From Commensalibacter papalotli (GTDB lineage Bacteria; Pseudomonadota; Alphaproteobacteria; Acetobacterales; Acetobacteraceae): a DNA stretch of 64,000 nt. The stretch is taken from the NCBI RefSeq assembly GCF_947179115.1, contig NZ_CAMXCI010000004.1:62001-126000 (forward strand), written 5' to 3'. Under the pieces are notes generated by a model, which saw nothing but the letters and a program-made list of their open reading frames with translations, was not told where the DNA came from and made no database searches. A program made the translations under genes and the position numbers. Positions 28,169 to 38,277 of this stretch are shown here, piece after piece. Each line of letters starts with the position of its first letter. Within the stretch, counting starts at the first letter, position 1.

Positions 28169-28873
28169 TTATTTCTCTATCTTTTGAATCATATCGTCTA
28201 ACAAACTTACATCTATTTTCAGATCTTTATAAGACTTACTGCTGGGATTTGTAACCTCAATCGTTTGTTTTTCTTCAAAAGCTAGTTGTGCTTGATTCAT
28301 ATAAAATTCCAACACATGACCACTAATCTGATTACTTTCATCCAAGAAGTGAAAATGAAAACCTGGCACAGCAATACGACCAAAAATCTCGGGCGTCCAA
28401 AATCCAATTAATCTTCCTGCAATATATTGATGGGTATCTATTTTCTGTGATGCAGCAACCTCTTTTACATCTCTTACATGCCCTTCTGCTGAAGGATAAG
28501 GTCGCCTAAAAGTAACCTGTTCAAATACACCTTCTAAAGAAACTGCTAAAAAGATATTATCTGGCTGAGTAAAGCGTTTTAAATTTTCATAAATATTTTT
28601 ATGGTGCACATGCTCAATCAAATATTCTTGCTCTGGCTTAAAATCAGTCAATTGAATAAAAGGCACTCTAGCTTCAAAATCTAATGTTTTCAATGTTTTT
28701 CCTGCTGTTGCTTCATAAGCCGTGCCATCAAATATCGTAAGCTCTCCATTCAAATCAGCGGAACAGCCCAACCCAAAATTACATCCACAACTGGCTTTAG
28801 AAAACGCTTGTTCCCCATGTAAATGTCCTGCCATTAAAGCACCGATAGTTGAGAATTGAACAATTTTACTCAT
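28169..28873 (-). CDS. budA: Alpha-acetolactate decarboxylase
   Basis: Converts acetolactate to acetoin, consuming protons and pyruvate. I prefer the ATG at 28873, since AAGGA lies 8 bp before it; an upstream in-frame ATG at 28891 is less well placed. The product is 234 residues. QFSTIGALMAG (6-16) and LNGELTIFDG (41-50) are family motifs. The zinc ligands are H173, H175 and H186 (GFHFHFLDES...GHVLEF). Its start overlaps the stop of the upstream membrane-protein gene, so translation is coupled. No acetolactate synthase gene is nearby. Confidence 0.9.
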   Translation of the reverse strand: MSKIVQFSTIGALMAGHLHGEQAFSKASCGCNFGLGCSADLNGELTIFDGTAYEATAGKTLKTLDFEARVPFIQLTDFKPEQEYLIEHVHHKNIYENLKRFTQPDNIFLAVSLEGVFEQVTFRRPYPSAEGHVRDVKEVAASQKIDTHQYIAGRLIGFWTPEIFGRIAVPGFHFHFLDESNQISGHVLEFYMNQAQLAFEEKQTIEVTNPSSKSYKDLKIDVSLLDDMIQKIEK

Positions 28874-29720
28874 CAGATATTCCTTTGACATTATCTTCTT
28901 TAATAGATTGATAATAAGATCCTATTGACCAAACACCAATAATTTTATCTGCGAATTCCTTGGCTGTCATGGGGGTAAGCTTATCCTTTGATGGTAAATA
29001 AAAATCCCATTTTCCTGTAATTACCCATTTAACACTATAAAATAAGAGATGTAAAATAAAGGATAAAAAACCCAGTACTATAAAAATGCCACCCCAAATC
29101 AAATAAAGGGGTACATGATACCAAATAATTGGTAAGTTAAAATCTTTATTATTATCAAAAGCATCACAAAGATTTCTTTTATTTAATCCCATCACTACGG
29201 CTACTTGAGCAATCATTTTTTTTGCTTGATAGCCATACACTGCATATCCTCCAACATTAACATATAACTCAGGAGAAAATTCTGCGCATTTTAAAGGTAA
29301 ATATTTTTTTATTACAAAATAAATCTTATCGTAATAAGGCTGCTGTTCTGACTGTGGTAATGCATAAAATTCTTGTAATTGTGTTTGATATATTTTTACA
29401 ATTTCAATGAATATATCCGCAAATTTTACAATGCTTAATGGTTCAGGATCATCACACTCAAAATAAGTCAAATAAGGAAACGTCAAATAGGTAATTTCAT
29501 ACGGCAAACCTATTGTCTTGCCTACTATTTGAATTAATTCTGGCGCACTTAACTCATTTAAATCATATCCGTTTTCATTTAATAAGCTCTCTACAGAGAA
29601 TTGATATCCTGTATAATACTGTAAATAATCTTGGCATATTGTATAAATTTGAGTGCGTAATGTTGGCTGATGTGCTGATTTCATAGGAAAACCACAGTTA
29701 GTCATTCTTAATTTTACCAT
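28866..29720 (-). CDS. Hypothetical membrane-anchored protein in the budA operon
   Basis: I do not recognise this 284-residue protein. Residues 1-190 are soluble and tyrosine-rich. Residues 195-235 hold two close hydrophobic helices (VPLYLIWGGIFIVLGFLSFIL and HLLFYSVKWVITG). A short charged tail follows. It overlaps the gene upstream by 23 bp and budA downstream by 8 bp. The start could also be ATG 29705 or 29684. Tight coupling to budA suggests a shared transcript, not a shared function. Confidence 0.65.
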   Translation of the reverse strand: MVKLRMTNCGFPMKSAHQPTLRTQIYTICQDYLQYYTGYQFSVESLLNENGYDLNELSAPELIQIVGKTIGLPYEITYLTFPYLTYFECDDPEPLSIVKFADIFIEIVKIYQTQLQEFYALPQSEQQPYYDKIYFVIKKYLPLKCAEFSPELYVNVGGYAVYGYQAKKMIAQVAVVMGLNKRNLCDAFDNNKDFNLPIIWYHVPLYLIWGGIFIVLGFLSFILHLLFYSVKWVITGKWDFYLPSKDKLTPMTAKEFADKIIGVWSIGSYYQSIKEDNVKGISDE

Positions 29721-30321
29721 ATATAAAGCCAGATAATATCCACATTCCCAAGATAAAAGAAAAATATATAAATAAACCTAACATCAACATAAAGCCAACC
29801 TCATAAATTGCTTCTGATGGGCGGGTTACAGTTCCAATATCTTGTATTCCAACCCACATCTTCATCTCATCTTCAGACAAATTATCCATATCCCGAAAAC
29901 ACTCATAGCACGTTGATAAAATCCAAAAGATAAATGGTATCTGAATTATTCCAGCACATCCTATCCCTAGCCCCTGTAAAACATAAAAAAAAGGATTCGC
30001 CTTAATTCCCATTTGTTTCAATGAGAAAAAATAAAACAAATTTATTTTTCTTTTAGAAAATTGATCCCTTTTAACAATAGCTACTTGACGAAAACATCCA
30101 TATCTTATTATGGAAATCGATAATACTAACACCATAAAAAATAAGTATATAAAAATGGTAATAATACAAATTTCTGTTATCAAAAAATATCTATACTGAT
30201 AAACAAGTAATCGAATAATCAGTGCCATCCATAACCATAAAATTAACGCAATACTCAGACGATTTAAACCAATTGAGATACGGTCTTCTTTTAATCCTAG
30301 TTTTCTAAGAAAATAATTCAT
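29698..30321 (-). CDS. Hypothetical four-helix membrane protein
   Basis: A 207-residue protein counted from ATG 30321 (MNYFLRKLGLKED). The frame opens further upstream to a TTG at 30369, but that lies inside the purA terminator hairpin, so I reject it. Four hydrophobic segments are visible: two at about residues 20-75, one at about 115-140 and one near 178-203. No motif is recognised. It is the first gene of the three-gene run that ends with budA. Confidence 0.65.
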   Translation of the reverse strand: MNYFLRKLGLKEDRISIGLNRLSIALILWLWMALIIRLLVYQYRYFLITEICIITIFIYLFFMVLVLSISIIRYGCFRQVAIVKRDQFSKRKINLFYFFSLKQMGIKANPFFYVLQGLGIGCAGIIQIPFIFWILSTCYECFRDMDNLSEDEMKMWVGIQDIGTVTRPSEAIYEVGFMLMLGLFIYFSFILGMWILSGFIYGKIKND

Positions 30322-30349
30322 TATTTTGTACACTATATAGATTAAATAT

Positions 30350-30380
30350 AAAAAAAAAGGATAGCTCAAAAGCTATCCTT
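30350..30380 (-). terminator. purA terminator
   Basis: On the minus strand AGGATAGCT-TTTG-AGCTATCCT, a perfect 9-bp stem, then eight or more T. It separates purA from the budA run. Confidence 0.88.
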
Positions 30381-30412
30381 TCTAAAAGACATATTATTTT
30401 GATGATAAAATA

Positions 30413-31699
30413 TTAAACTACGAAGTCATCAGACTTAATCGTATCTTCTCGCTCTGGACTGGTAGAGATAATGCTGACTTTAACCCCTGTGAGCTCTTCA
30501 ATACGTTTAATATAGTTATTTGCAGCATCAGGTAGGCCATCACGGCTTCTGACCCCATATGTGCTTTGATCCCAACCAGGCATTGTTTCATAAACAGGTT
30601 TTAAACGTTTTTGAGCTTCCAGAGTATATGGAAAACGATTAATTTGCTTACCATCCAACTCGTATCCAACACAGATTTTAAGCTCTTTTAAACCGTCCAA
30701 AACGTCCAATTTCATAATGGCTAGACCATCCAAGCCACCCACTTGCACTGCACGTTTAACCAATACTGCATCAAACCACCCACAACGACGAGGGCGACCC
30801 GTTACAGTTCCAAATTCAAAGCCTTTTTCGCCCAAATATTGACCCACATCATCAAACAATTCTGTTGGGAAAGGCCCAGCGCCAACACGGGTTGTATAAG
30901 CTTTGGCAATCCCAAGTATATATCCCCCGGCACGAGGGCCTGTGCCACTGCCAACACCTGTTTGAGAAGGAACAGTATTAGAGCTGGTCACAAAAGGATA
31001 GGTTCCATGATCCACGTCAAGCATAATAGCCTGAGCACCTTCGAACAAAATAAATTTATTCTGTTCCAAAGCAGTAGCCAATATTTCAGGAACATGCGCC
31101 ATAAAAGGTAATACTTTAGGGGCAATATCAGCCAAATATGCCAAAGTTTCCTCTTTGGTAAATGTTTTTTCACCCAAAGAAGCTAATAACGCATTGTGAT
31201 GAGCAAGTAACTCGTCCAAACGCCAATCTAATGTTTCTGGTTCTGTTAAATCACATAAACGAATAGCACGGCGTGCTACTTTATCTTCATAAGCAGGACC
31301 AATGCCACGACCTGTTGTGCCAATCTTTCTGTCCCCTCTTGCTTTTTCACGAGCTTGATCCAATGCCACATGAGAAGGTAGAATCAAAGGGCAATTCTCA
31401 GCAACTTTTAAAAATTCAGGCGTAATTTCAATATTTTGATCTTTAAATCGTGCAATTTCATTCAACAATGCTTGAGGATCAACCACAACACCATTACCAA
31501 TAATACTGGTCTTTTTACGTACAACGCCAGAAGGAAGCAAAGAAAGTTTATAACTTTCCCCGTCAATCACCAATGTATGCCCAGCGTTATGCCCACCTTG
31601 AAAACGCACCACAACATCCGCATGACTGGCAAGCCAATCAACAATCTTACCTTTTCCTTCATCACCCCATTGAGAGCCCACGATGGTAACACTGGACAT
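30413..31699 (-). CDS. purA: Adenylosuccinate synthetase
   Basis: A 428-residue enzyme that joins IMP and aspartate with GTP, the first committed step to AMP. SQWGDEGKGKIVDWLA (residues 8-23) is the P-loop signature with the catalytic Asp; GHNAGHTLV (about 38-46) carries the catalytic His. GTTGRGIGPAYEDK follows near residue 128. Full-length. hisZ and serC lie upstream in the same orientation; the gap to hisZ is 63 bp. Confidence 0.98.
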   Translation of the reverse strand: MSSVTIVGSQWGDEGKGKIVDWLASHADVVVRFQGGHNAGHTLVIDGESYKLSLLPSGVVRKKTSIIGNGVVVDPQALLNEIARFKDQNIEITPEFLKVAENCPLILPSHVALDQAREKARGDRKIGTTGRGIGPAYEDKVARRAIRLCDLTEPETLDWRLDELLAHHNALLASLGEKTFTKEETLAYLADIAPKVLPFMAHVPEILATALEQNKFILFEGAQAIMLDVDHGTYPFVTSSNTVPSQTGVGSGTGPRAGGYILGIAKAYTTRVGAGPFPTELFDDVGQYLGEKGFEFGTVTGRPRRCGWFDAVLVKRAVQVGGLDGLAIMKLDVLDGLKELKICVGYELDGKQINRFPYTLEAQKRLKPVYETMPGWDQSTYGVRSRDGLPDAANNYIKRIEELTGVKVSIISTSPEREDTIKSDDFVV

Positions 31700-31762
31700 A
31701 AAATTTTTCCTACTAAATATATTAAAAAGTTAAGTTAAACCAACAATAATGCAATATTTAAA

Positions 31763-32917
31763 TTACTCAGCAACCGCTTGTAACTCTTTACCCTGCAAAA
31801 TGTAATTACAATTTAAACGACAAGCTTCTGCTTGAGCATCCTCATCTGCCGTTAATCCCATAATCAGAATATACCCATCCTGACGCAGACTAGTTAACTC
31901 TTGTATTGTATGACCAAAGGGAACAAATACACGTTCACGTATATGTTCATCAAAATTAATTAATGGTAATAATAAATCTGGACGTAAAGTTAGCCCACAA
32001 GCTGGCTCACCATTATCGGATAAATAACGACCACCGCGCCCAACTTCACCACTAACCCCATTAATATAGACCGAAAAACATAATCCCGTATGATAGTTCC
32101 ATCCACGAAACTCCACAGGATCAATCGTTAACTGCAAATCTGGATTATGCGCTTGCACGGCTTCTACTACTGTTAATAAACGATCAAATATTTGTTGTGC
32201 TTCTTGGGGTAAATCTAACCCTTTTAACATGTTAATTGCACGATCAGCAGGGCCTGCTGCTTGTAACATGGTTGTTAAAATACCAGACAAAGCGCCACCA
32301 TATTTTTGAACAGCTGCCACATCTTTACGATCCAATGCACGCATCAAAATTTTAGTTTGCTGTTCATCAAAAGATTCTGTTTGAATAATCGTATTTGCCA
32401 ATTGAGGCATCATTAAATCAATAGATATAGAAGGAAGAACATCTTCCATCGCTAATGCAGCGGCAATAATTGTAATAATTTCTGCATCAGCCTGAGGACT
32501 ATCGACGCCAATAAGCTCTATTCCCGCCTGCAATATTTGTCTTGCAGCACTATGTTTTGCACCGCTAACCAATATACATGGCCCAGCATAAGAAAGACGC
32601 AATGGACGTGGAGAATTAATTAAACGTGTTGCTGCAATACGAGCAATTTGTGGCGTAATATCAGGACGTAACCCCATCATATAATGGGTTTCTGGGTCCA
32701 TAACGCGAAATGTTTGTTCAGCAATCCCAGACCCTGCATTTGCCAAAAGGCTTTGTTCAAATTCTAACAAAGGAGGGCTGACACGTTCATATCCATAATC
32801 ATTAAATGCACTCATGATCCATTGGACTAGACTGGCTTCTGCCTCTGCATCCGAAGGTAAAAGATCACAAAACCCTATTGGTAATAGAGCATTACTCATT
32901 TCCAAATCTTCAATCAT
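31763..32917 (-). CDS. hisZ: ATP phosphoribosyltransferase regulatory subunit
   Basis: A HisRS-like paralogue without charging activity that activates the short form of HisG. LLPIGFCDLLPSDAEAEA is the typical start and GLRPDITPQIARIAATR is the motif 2 region. I place the start at ATG 32917 (384 residues); the frame extends to a TTG at 32950, which has no good ribosome site, and ATG 32899 is also possible. The presence of hisZ implies a short-form hisG elsewhere. Follows serC closely. Confidence 0.88.
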   Translation of the reverse strand: MIEDLEMSNALLPIGFCDLLPSDAEAEASLVQWIMSAFNDYGYERVSPPLLEFEQSLLANAGSGIAEQTFRVMDPETHYMMGLRPDITPQIARIAATRLINSPRPLRLSYAGPCILVSGAKHSAARQILQAGIELIGVDSPQADAEIITIIAAALAMEDVLPSISIDLMMPQLANTIIQTESFDEQQTKILMRALDRKDVAAVQKYGGALSGILTTMLQAAGPADRAINMLKGLDLPQEAQQIFDRLLTVVEAVQAHNPDLQLTIDPVEFRGWNYHTGLCFSVYINGVSGEVGRGGRYLSDNGEPACGLTLRPDLLLPLINFDEHIRERVFVPFGHTIQELTSLRQDGYILIMGLTADEDAQAEACRLNCNYILQGKELQAVAE

Positions 32918-32965
32918 AGAACCGTGCTTTACCCTTGCCTTATTAAACAATAACTTTTATTGATA

Positions 32966-34138
32966 TTAGTATGTAGATTTAATAAAAGCAAATGCCCAAT
33001 CCAGCCACGGCAATAATAATTTAATATCCGTCGTTTCAACCGTAGCACCACCCCAAATTCGCAAGCCCAAAGGTGCGTCTCGATAACTGGCCAAATCATA
33101 ACCAGCCTTTTCGGTAGCAAGTAATTTCGTTATTTTTGAAAATACAATTTTTTGTTCTTTATCGTCTAATCCCACAAACCAAGGATCAACAATTTTTAAA
33201 CATATTGAAGTATTAGAACGAAACTCTTCTTTACTGGCTAAAAACTCTACCCACGGTGCTTGAGCAACCCACTGAGAGATCTCTTTTAAATTTTGATCAC
33301 AACGTTTTTTTAAACCTGGTAACCCACCCATAGATTGTGCCCAACGCAATCCATCAAGAGCATCCTCTACACACAACATAGAAGGCGTATTGATGGTATC
33401 ACCTTCGAAGATTTTATCGTTTAATTTACCTTGCTTTAGAACCCGGAAAATCTTAGGTAATGGACGTAGCTGCTCGGTTTCTTCCAAACGCTTTACAGCC
33501 TTAGGAGACAACGCAATCATACCATGTGCGGCCTCTCCACCAAGGGCTTTTTGCCATGACCACGTTACCACATCTAACTTCTCCCATGGTAAATCCATAG
33601 CAAAAGCTGCCGAAGTTGCATCGCAAATAACTAAACCATCACGATGTTGAGGAATAAACTCATCATTCGGAATTTTAACCCCAGAGGTAGTCCCATTCCA
33701 TACCATGACCACGTCATGTGCCCAGTTAATCTGTCTTAAATCAGGTAACTCACCATAATCAGCATGCAATATTCTTGCATCAGATAGTTTTAATTGCTTA
33801 ACAACGTCTGTAACCCATTCAGCAGAAAAACTATCAAAAGAAAGCATATCTACAGGACGAGAACCCAAGATTGCCCATAATGCCAACTCTACTGCACCCG
33901 TATCAGAAGCAGGAACAATTCCGACTTTCCAATCTTTGGGAATCCCTAATATTTCAGAAGAAAGAGTAATAACCTCATTTAACTTTGCACGTCCCTCACC
34001 TGAACGATGAGAACGTCCTACTAGTGCATCTTGTAATGCACTAAGATTCCATCCTGGGCGTTTCGCACATGGACCAGAGGAAAAACAAGGGTTGTTCGGT
34101 TTTTGATTGGGTTTTGTAGGTAATGAAGACATCGGCAT
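32966..34138 (-). CDS. serC: Phosphoserine aminotransferase
   Basis: A 390-residue PLP enzyme that makes 3-phosphoserine from 3-phosphohydroxypyruvate. The family start CFSSGPCAKRPGWNL (about residues 18-32) is of the alphaproteobacterial type. VVTWSWQKALGGEAAHGMIALSP (about residue 190 onward) has the PLP-binding Lys in WQK. Its start lies 38 bp after tRNA-Leu on the same strand, so the tRNA promoter may contribute to its expression. hisZ is next. Confidence 0.95.
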   Translation of the reverse strand: MPMSSLPTKPNQKPNNPCFSSGPCAKRPGWNLSALQDALVGRSHRSGEGRAKLNEVITLSSEILGIPKDWKVGIVPASDTGAVELALWAILGSRPVDMLSFDSFSAEWVTDVVKQLKLSDARILHADYGELPDLRQINWAHDVVMVWNGTTSGVKIPNDEFIPQHRDGLVICDATSAAFAMDLPWEKLDVVTWSWQKALGGEAAHGMIALSPKAVKRLEETEQLRPLPKIFRVLKQGKLNDKIFEGDTINTPSMLCVEDALDGLRWAQSMGGLPGLKKRCDQNLKEISQWVAQAPWVEFLASKEEFRSNTSICLKIVDPWFVGLDDKEQKIVFSKITKLLATEKAGYDLASYRDAPLGLRIWGGATVETTDIKLLLPWLDWAFAFIKSTY

Positions 34139-34176
34139 AAGGTTTCACAACATATGGTGCATATTTATATGCAATT

Positions 34177-34260
34177 TGGTGCGAAAGGGGGGATTTGAAC
34201 CCCCACGCCTTGCGGCGGTCGATTTTGAGTCGACTACGTCTACCGTTCCGTCACTCTCGC
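34177..34260 (-). tRNA. tRNA-Leu(CAA)
   Basis: 84 nt with encoded CCA. Acceptor arms GCGAGAG and CTTTCGC pair (one wobble). The anticodon arm GTCGA-CTCAAAA-TCGAC gives CAA. The long variable arm CCGCCGCAAGGCG is class II, as for leucine. Confidence 0.93.
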
Positions 34261-34674
34261 TTTATATATGTTGTCTTAGCAGATATTCCTATCAAAAGAC
34301 AATGTTCTTTTAAAAAAAAATAAGAAAAATTGCAAGGGATTTATTTTTAATTACTTATTATTTTTTTATGCAAACCAAAAATTAAACAAATCTTCAAATA
34401 TAAGTTGGTTTGTAGCAATGGTTTATCCCCTAATTTACGTTAAAATCCTACAATTTAAGTAAATTAAATTAACATTCATTATTTTATTTTCTATTTGACT
34501 CTCTTTATTAAATTTGATCAGATAATACACATAAATAACATTCTATTTATTACTTAATGAATAGGCCCTATTAATAATATACATCTTAATTTGTTCATCA
34601 TATTAATTAATATAGGGATTTGTTTTCTTTATAATAAAGCATTAGCTCAAATTTAAACAATAAGGATCAGATAA
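34261..34674. other. Gene-free stretch, 414 bp
   Basis: AT-rich DNA between the tRNA-Leu 5' end and rpiB. It must hold promoters for both. An ORF of 68 codons overlapping the tRNA is a shadow. Nothing else supported. Confidence 0.5.
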
Positions 34675-35133
34675 ATGAAAGTAGCCGTTGGTGGCGATCA
34701 TGCTGGTTTTACCCTTAGACAAGCGGTAATCCAAATTATAAAAGACCTAGGTCATACACCTGTCGATTTTGGATGTTATAGTCTGGAAGAAACGGATTTT
34801 CCTGGTTATGCTGAAAAAGCCTGTCAATCAATTATCAATAAAGAATGCGAAAGAGGCATTCTGGTTTGTGGATCTGGGGTTGGCGTCTCAATTGTTGCAA
34901 ATAAAGTCCCCGGTATCCGAGCCTCTGTATGTCATGATTATTATCTGGCACATCAATCCGTAGAACATGATGATGTTAATGTCATGTGTTTCGGTGGTAA
35001 AGTGATAGGAGAATGGTTGGCTGCTGATTTAGTCAAAGCGTTTCTAGATGCAAAATTTAGTGATAACAAAGATATACGCAGACGCGTAACACAAATGAAT
35101 GATATTGAAGCAAAATATAGCTCTAAAGAATAA
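34675..35133 (+). CDS. rpiB: Ribose-5-phosphate isomerase B
   Basis: A 152-residue isomerase of the pentose phosphate pathway (ribose-5-P to ribulose-5-P). AVGGDHAGFTLR (residues 3-14) binds phosphate; LVCGSGVGVSIVANK (from about residue 63) has the catalytic Cys. Length matches RpiB. RBS AAGGA at 34663-34667. Single gene. Confidence 0.93.
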   Translation: MKVAVGGDHAGFTLRQAVIQIIKDLGHTPVDFGCYSLEETDFPGYAEKACQSIINKECERGILVCGSGVGVSIVANKVPGIRASVCHDYYLAHQSVEHDDVNVMCFGGKVIGEWLAADLVKAFLDAKFSDNKDIRRRVTQMNDIEAKYSSKE

Positions 35134-35780
35134 CAAATATCAACTTTGATATTTTAAACTGAATATTTTCTTCTTTCCATCAAAACAAATGCAAGTATAC
35201 GTTTAGGTGGATAGAAGAGATTTGTATTTAAGTGCATATCATTAAATATAATTAAAATTGTGTATTCTTTTAATACTATTTTAAAAAATTCATAATATGA
35301 ATTTATAAAATCTCGGTATATAGATTTTACGTGATATTTAACCCGCACTCATCTCATAAAAATCAACACGATGTTTAAAGAATTTCTCAACTTATATCTT
35401 TAACTACACATGAACCATTTTTTTGAGTTTTCTTTATATATATCATTTCATAAACTGCTTCTTATCAAAATCCATGAAATATAAAACAGTTTAGAAATAG
35501 TTTTATGACGTCATAATCTTGCAATATTCTAACTAAATTACGTATTAAACAATTTTCCCTGAAAATACACTAACGTTATTTGCACAAGACTTTCGATCTA
35601 TAATTTTCACCTGTAATTTTAAAAGTATAAAATAAATATATTTTTAATATGTATTTTCAACTTAAAGTATAGTATAATAATATTATATACATACTTACAA
35701 GTTTAAAGTAAATATATATATCTACTTTTTAAAAACTAAATATATTTTTAATTATTATTTAATAATAAAAGGAATTTACA
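35134..35780. other. Gene-free stretch, 647 bp
   Basis: Extremely AT-rich DNA upstream of the GH32 gene. A 64-codon minus-strand frame at 35154-35348 has no ribosome site and odd composition; I do not accept it. AAAGGA at 35769-35774 is the GH32 ribosome site. No clear operator. Confidence 0.5.
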
Positions 35781-37235
35781 ATGGAAACACTTTCCGATGC
35801 TGATATTTTCGTAAAAAATACAGCTAAAACAGTTGATAATTTATACTATCCTACTTTTCATGTTGCTGCAGAATCTGGTTGGATTAATGATCCAAATGGT
35901 TTGATTTATATCAATGGTTACTATCATTTTTTCTTTCAGCACTATCCATACAGTGCTGAATGGGGTCCCATGCATTGGGGACATGTCATCAGTAAAGATT
36001 TAGTACATTGGGAACATCTTCCAATTGCGCTTTATCCTGATCAAGATTACGATCGTGGTGGCTGTTATTCTGGTTCTGCTGTGGATAATAACGGGGTATT
36101 TACCTTAATTTATACAGGTAATGTATGGTTAGGGGCAGAAGGCGATGATACTCATATTCGCCAAGTACAGTGTATGGCAACCAGTACGGATGGGATTAAC
36201 TTTATTAAACATGGTCCTGTATTATATCCACCAGAAGGTATTATGCATTTCCGCGATCCTAAAGTATGGCGAGCAAGAGATTCATGGTGGATGGTTGTCG
36301 GCGCACGTCCACAAACCAACCTTGGCGAAGTCAGGTTATACCAATCTCCAAACTTAACCGATTGGACATTTGTAAGAATATTAGACCAAGCCACAACATC
36401 CCAAGAAGGCTTTATGTGGGAATGCCCAGACTTCTTTAACGTTAATAACAAAGATATCTTAATTACATCCCCCCAAGGCATTGATGCCCAAGGATATGAT
36501 TATCGCAATCATTTTCAAAGCGGTTACCGTTGTGGTGTATGGGAGAAAGATAGCTCTTATACTGTTCAAGAAGAATTCAAAGAAATTGATCATGGACATG
36601 ACTTTTATGCGCCACAATCTTTCACAGCAGCAGATGGTCGCCGTATCATGGTTGGTTGGATGAATATGTGGAATTCCACCATGCCGACACAAAAACAAGG
36701 TTGGGCTGGTGCATTCACGCTTCCTCGTGAAGTCAATTATAATGAGCATGGGCGTTTACTATGCACACCAATTACTGAGCTAGAACAACTTAGATCAGAT
36801 TACAATGCTTTGAAACCATTTTCACTAACCAATATGCGTGTAGGTTTAGCAACGCAATATCAAGAGTATAAAATCTCTTTTGATTTAGCTAAAAGCACTG
36901 CTGAACGATATGGGTTTACCATTGGAGATGGCGCAAAAATATTTATCGATTCACAATCTAAACGCCTCGTTCTAGAACGCTTAAGCACAGATTTAACGCT
37001 GAATACAGAGCGAAGCATTCCTTTGGTTGCATGCTCAAAAATTAATTTGCATATTTTTGTTGATGCTTCTTCTATTGAGATCTTTGTGAATGATGGAGAA
37101 TATACTTTAACCAGTAATTTCTATCCAAGTGCTGGAAATAATACAGTAACTTTTTATACAGAAAACGGTAAAGCTGTGGTCTCTAGTGTAGAATGTTGGA
37201 AACTTGCTAATATTTTTTCTAGCTGTTCAGAATAA
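35781..37235 (+). CDS. Glycoside hydrolase family 32 (sucrose-6-phosphate hydrolase / fructosidase)
   Basis: A 484-residue enzyme that splits sucrose, sucrose-6-P or fructans. WINDPNG (34-40; D37 nucleophile), FRDP (157-160; D159 transition-state stabiliser) and WECPDFF (213-219; E214 acid/base) are all present. The C-terminal beta-sandwich ends IFVDASSIEIFVNDGEYTLTS. No signal peptide, so it acts in the cytoplasm. No PTS or sucrose transporter adjoins, so the substrate (free or phosphorylated) is open. Confidence 0.93.
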   Translation: METLSDADIFVKNTAKTVDNLYYPTFHVAAESGWINDPNGLIYINGYYHFFFQHYPYSAEWGPMHWGHVISKDLVHWEHLPIALYPDQDYDRGGCYSGSAVDNNGVFTLIYTGNVWLGAEGDDTHIRQVQCMATSTDGINFIKHGPVLYPPEGIMHFRDPKVWRARDSWWMVVGARPQTNLGEVRLYQSPNLTDWTFVRILDQATTSQEGFMWECPDFFNVNNKDILITSPQGIDAQGYDYRNHFQSGYRCGVWEKDSSYTVQEEFKEIDHGHDFYAPQSFTAADGRRIMVGWMNMWNSTMPTQKQGWAGAFTLPREVNYNEHGRLLCTPITELEQLRSDYNALKPFSLTNMRVGLATQYQEYKISFDLAKSTAERYGFTIGDGAKIFIDSQSKRLVLERLSTDLTLNTERSIPLVACSKINLHIFVDASSIEIFVNDGEYTLTSNFYPSAGNNTVTFYTENGKAVVSSVECWKLANIFSSCSE

Positions 37236-37247
37236 ATATAGATAATA

Positions 37248-37292
37248 AATAGCCCCTCTCTTTGATAAAACTTACAATAGAGAGAGGCTATT
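37248..37292. terminator. Bidirectional terminator-like hairpin between GH32 and the EamA gene
   Basis: AATAGCC-C-CTCTCT pairs with AGAGAG-A-GGCTATT, a 13-pair stem with one mismatch. The genes converge here. T-runs are short. Confidence 0.6.
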
Positions 37293-37326
37293 AATTATAA
37301 TTTCAATTGAGTTTCCATATATCGTT

Positions 37327-38256
37327 TTACGAAGATTTAATAGCATCGTGTTTGCTTGAAAAAGAACCAAAATAAATCGTAAAAAACAAGCAAATAAAAA
37401 TACAAAAAATACCAACCCATCCAAGCAAAGACACATGTTCATTAATCAACGTAATCGCCAAGAAAATAGCAACAACTGGTTTAAATAACGTTAAAGTGGT
37501 TGCAATACTTGCTTTCACTTTGCGAAGACCATAACCAAAACAAACATGTCCCAAAAACATAGGGATACATCCTATATAAAGCCCCGTGAATAGATTATGC
37601 CATGAAGTTAATAATGGTCTACCTGTTATGAATAACAATGGAAGCAATAAAATTCCTGAAATACCCACACAGCTTGCCACGACAACATTAGAGGGAATAT
37701 TCTTTTGAATAAGATGCTGTGCAATCCATGAATACAGAGCATAAGCAAACCCTGCAAATATACCTAATACAACACCCACTATCAAATATGGATAGCTTTG
37801 CAAATCATGGACAGAATTTTTCGATATTGCCAATAAAATAATACCGATCACTCCTAATCCAGCACCAGCGATTTGATGGTACGTAATACGTAATCGACTT
37901 ATAACGGCTTCAATAACAATGGACATAATCGGTGTAGAGCCAATTGTAACACTGTTCCCTATAGCAACCCCTGATAAATGCATAGATGTGTAAAATACCA
38001 ATGGATAAACAGCCAAAGCGATGCTGCTAACAAGAATTAAAAACCAATATTGCCGAATAATATTATAATTTTTTCGAATAGCATTATGGTTAAAAAGAAA
38101 TTGCAATATTCCACTTAAAACCATAGCAACAGCACCAATAGCCAGGGGACTAACTTGTGGGGCAAAAGCCGCAGCCACCCCTGTCGTCCCCCATAAAGCA
38201 GATGCTATCAAAATACACAAAATTCCAGAAAATTGATATTTTTGATCAGAATTCAT
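37327..38256 (-). CDS. EamA-family (DMT) transporter
   Basis: A 309-residue protein with ten hydrophobic helices in two EamA repeats; the first starts CILIASALWGTTGVAAAFAP and the second SYPYLIVGVVLGIFAGFAYALYSW. Members export metabolites or amino acids; substrate unknown. It follows the GH15-like gene on the minus strand with a 21-bp gap, so the two may be one transcript. Confidence 0.88.
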   Translation of the reverse strand: MNSDQKYQFSGILCILIASALWGTTGVAAAFAPQVSPLAIGAVAMVLSGILQFLFNHNAIRKNYNIIRQYWFLILVSSIALAVYPLVFYTSMHLSGVAIGNSVTIGSTPIMSIVIEAVISRLRITYHQIAGAGLGVIGIILLAISKNSVHDLQSYPYLIVGVVLGIFAGFAYALYSWIAQHLIQKNIPSNVVVASCVGISGILLLPLLFITGRPLLTSWHNLFTGLYIGCIPMFLGHVCFGYGLRKVKASIATTLTLFKPVVAIFLAITLINEHVSLLGWVGIFCIFICLFFTIYFGSFSSKHDAIKSS

Positions 38257-38277
38257 GATGTATAATCAGTATGTTGT

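Noticed and set aside
30322..30369. Longer N-terminus of the four-helix protein from TTG 30369
   Set aside because: That stretch is the purA terminator stem and T-run; ATG 30321 is the plausible start.
30743..31738. Plus-strand frames over purA
   Set aside because: Antisense shadows of a full-length conserved gene.
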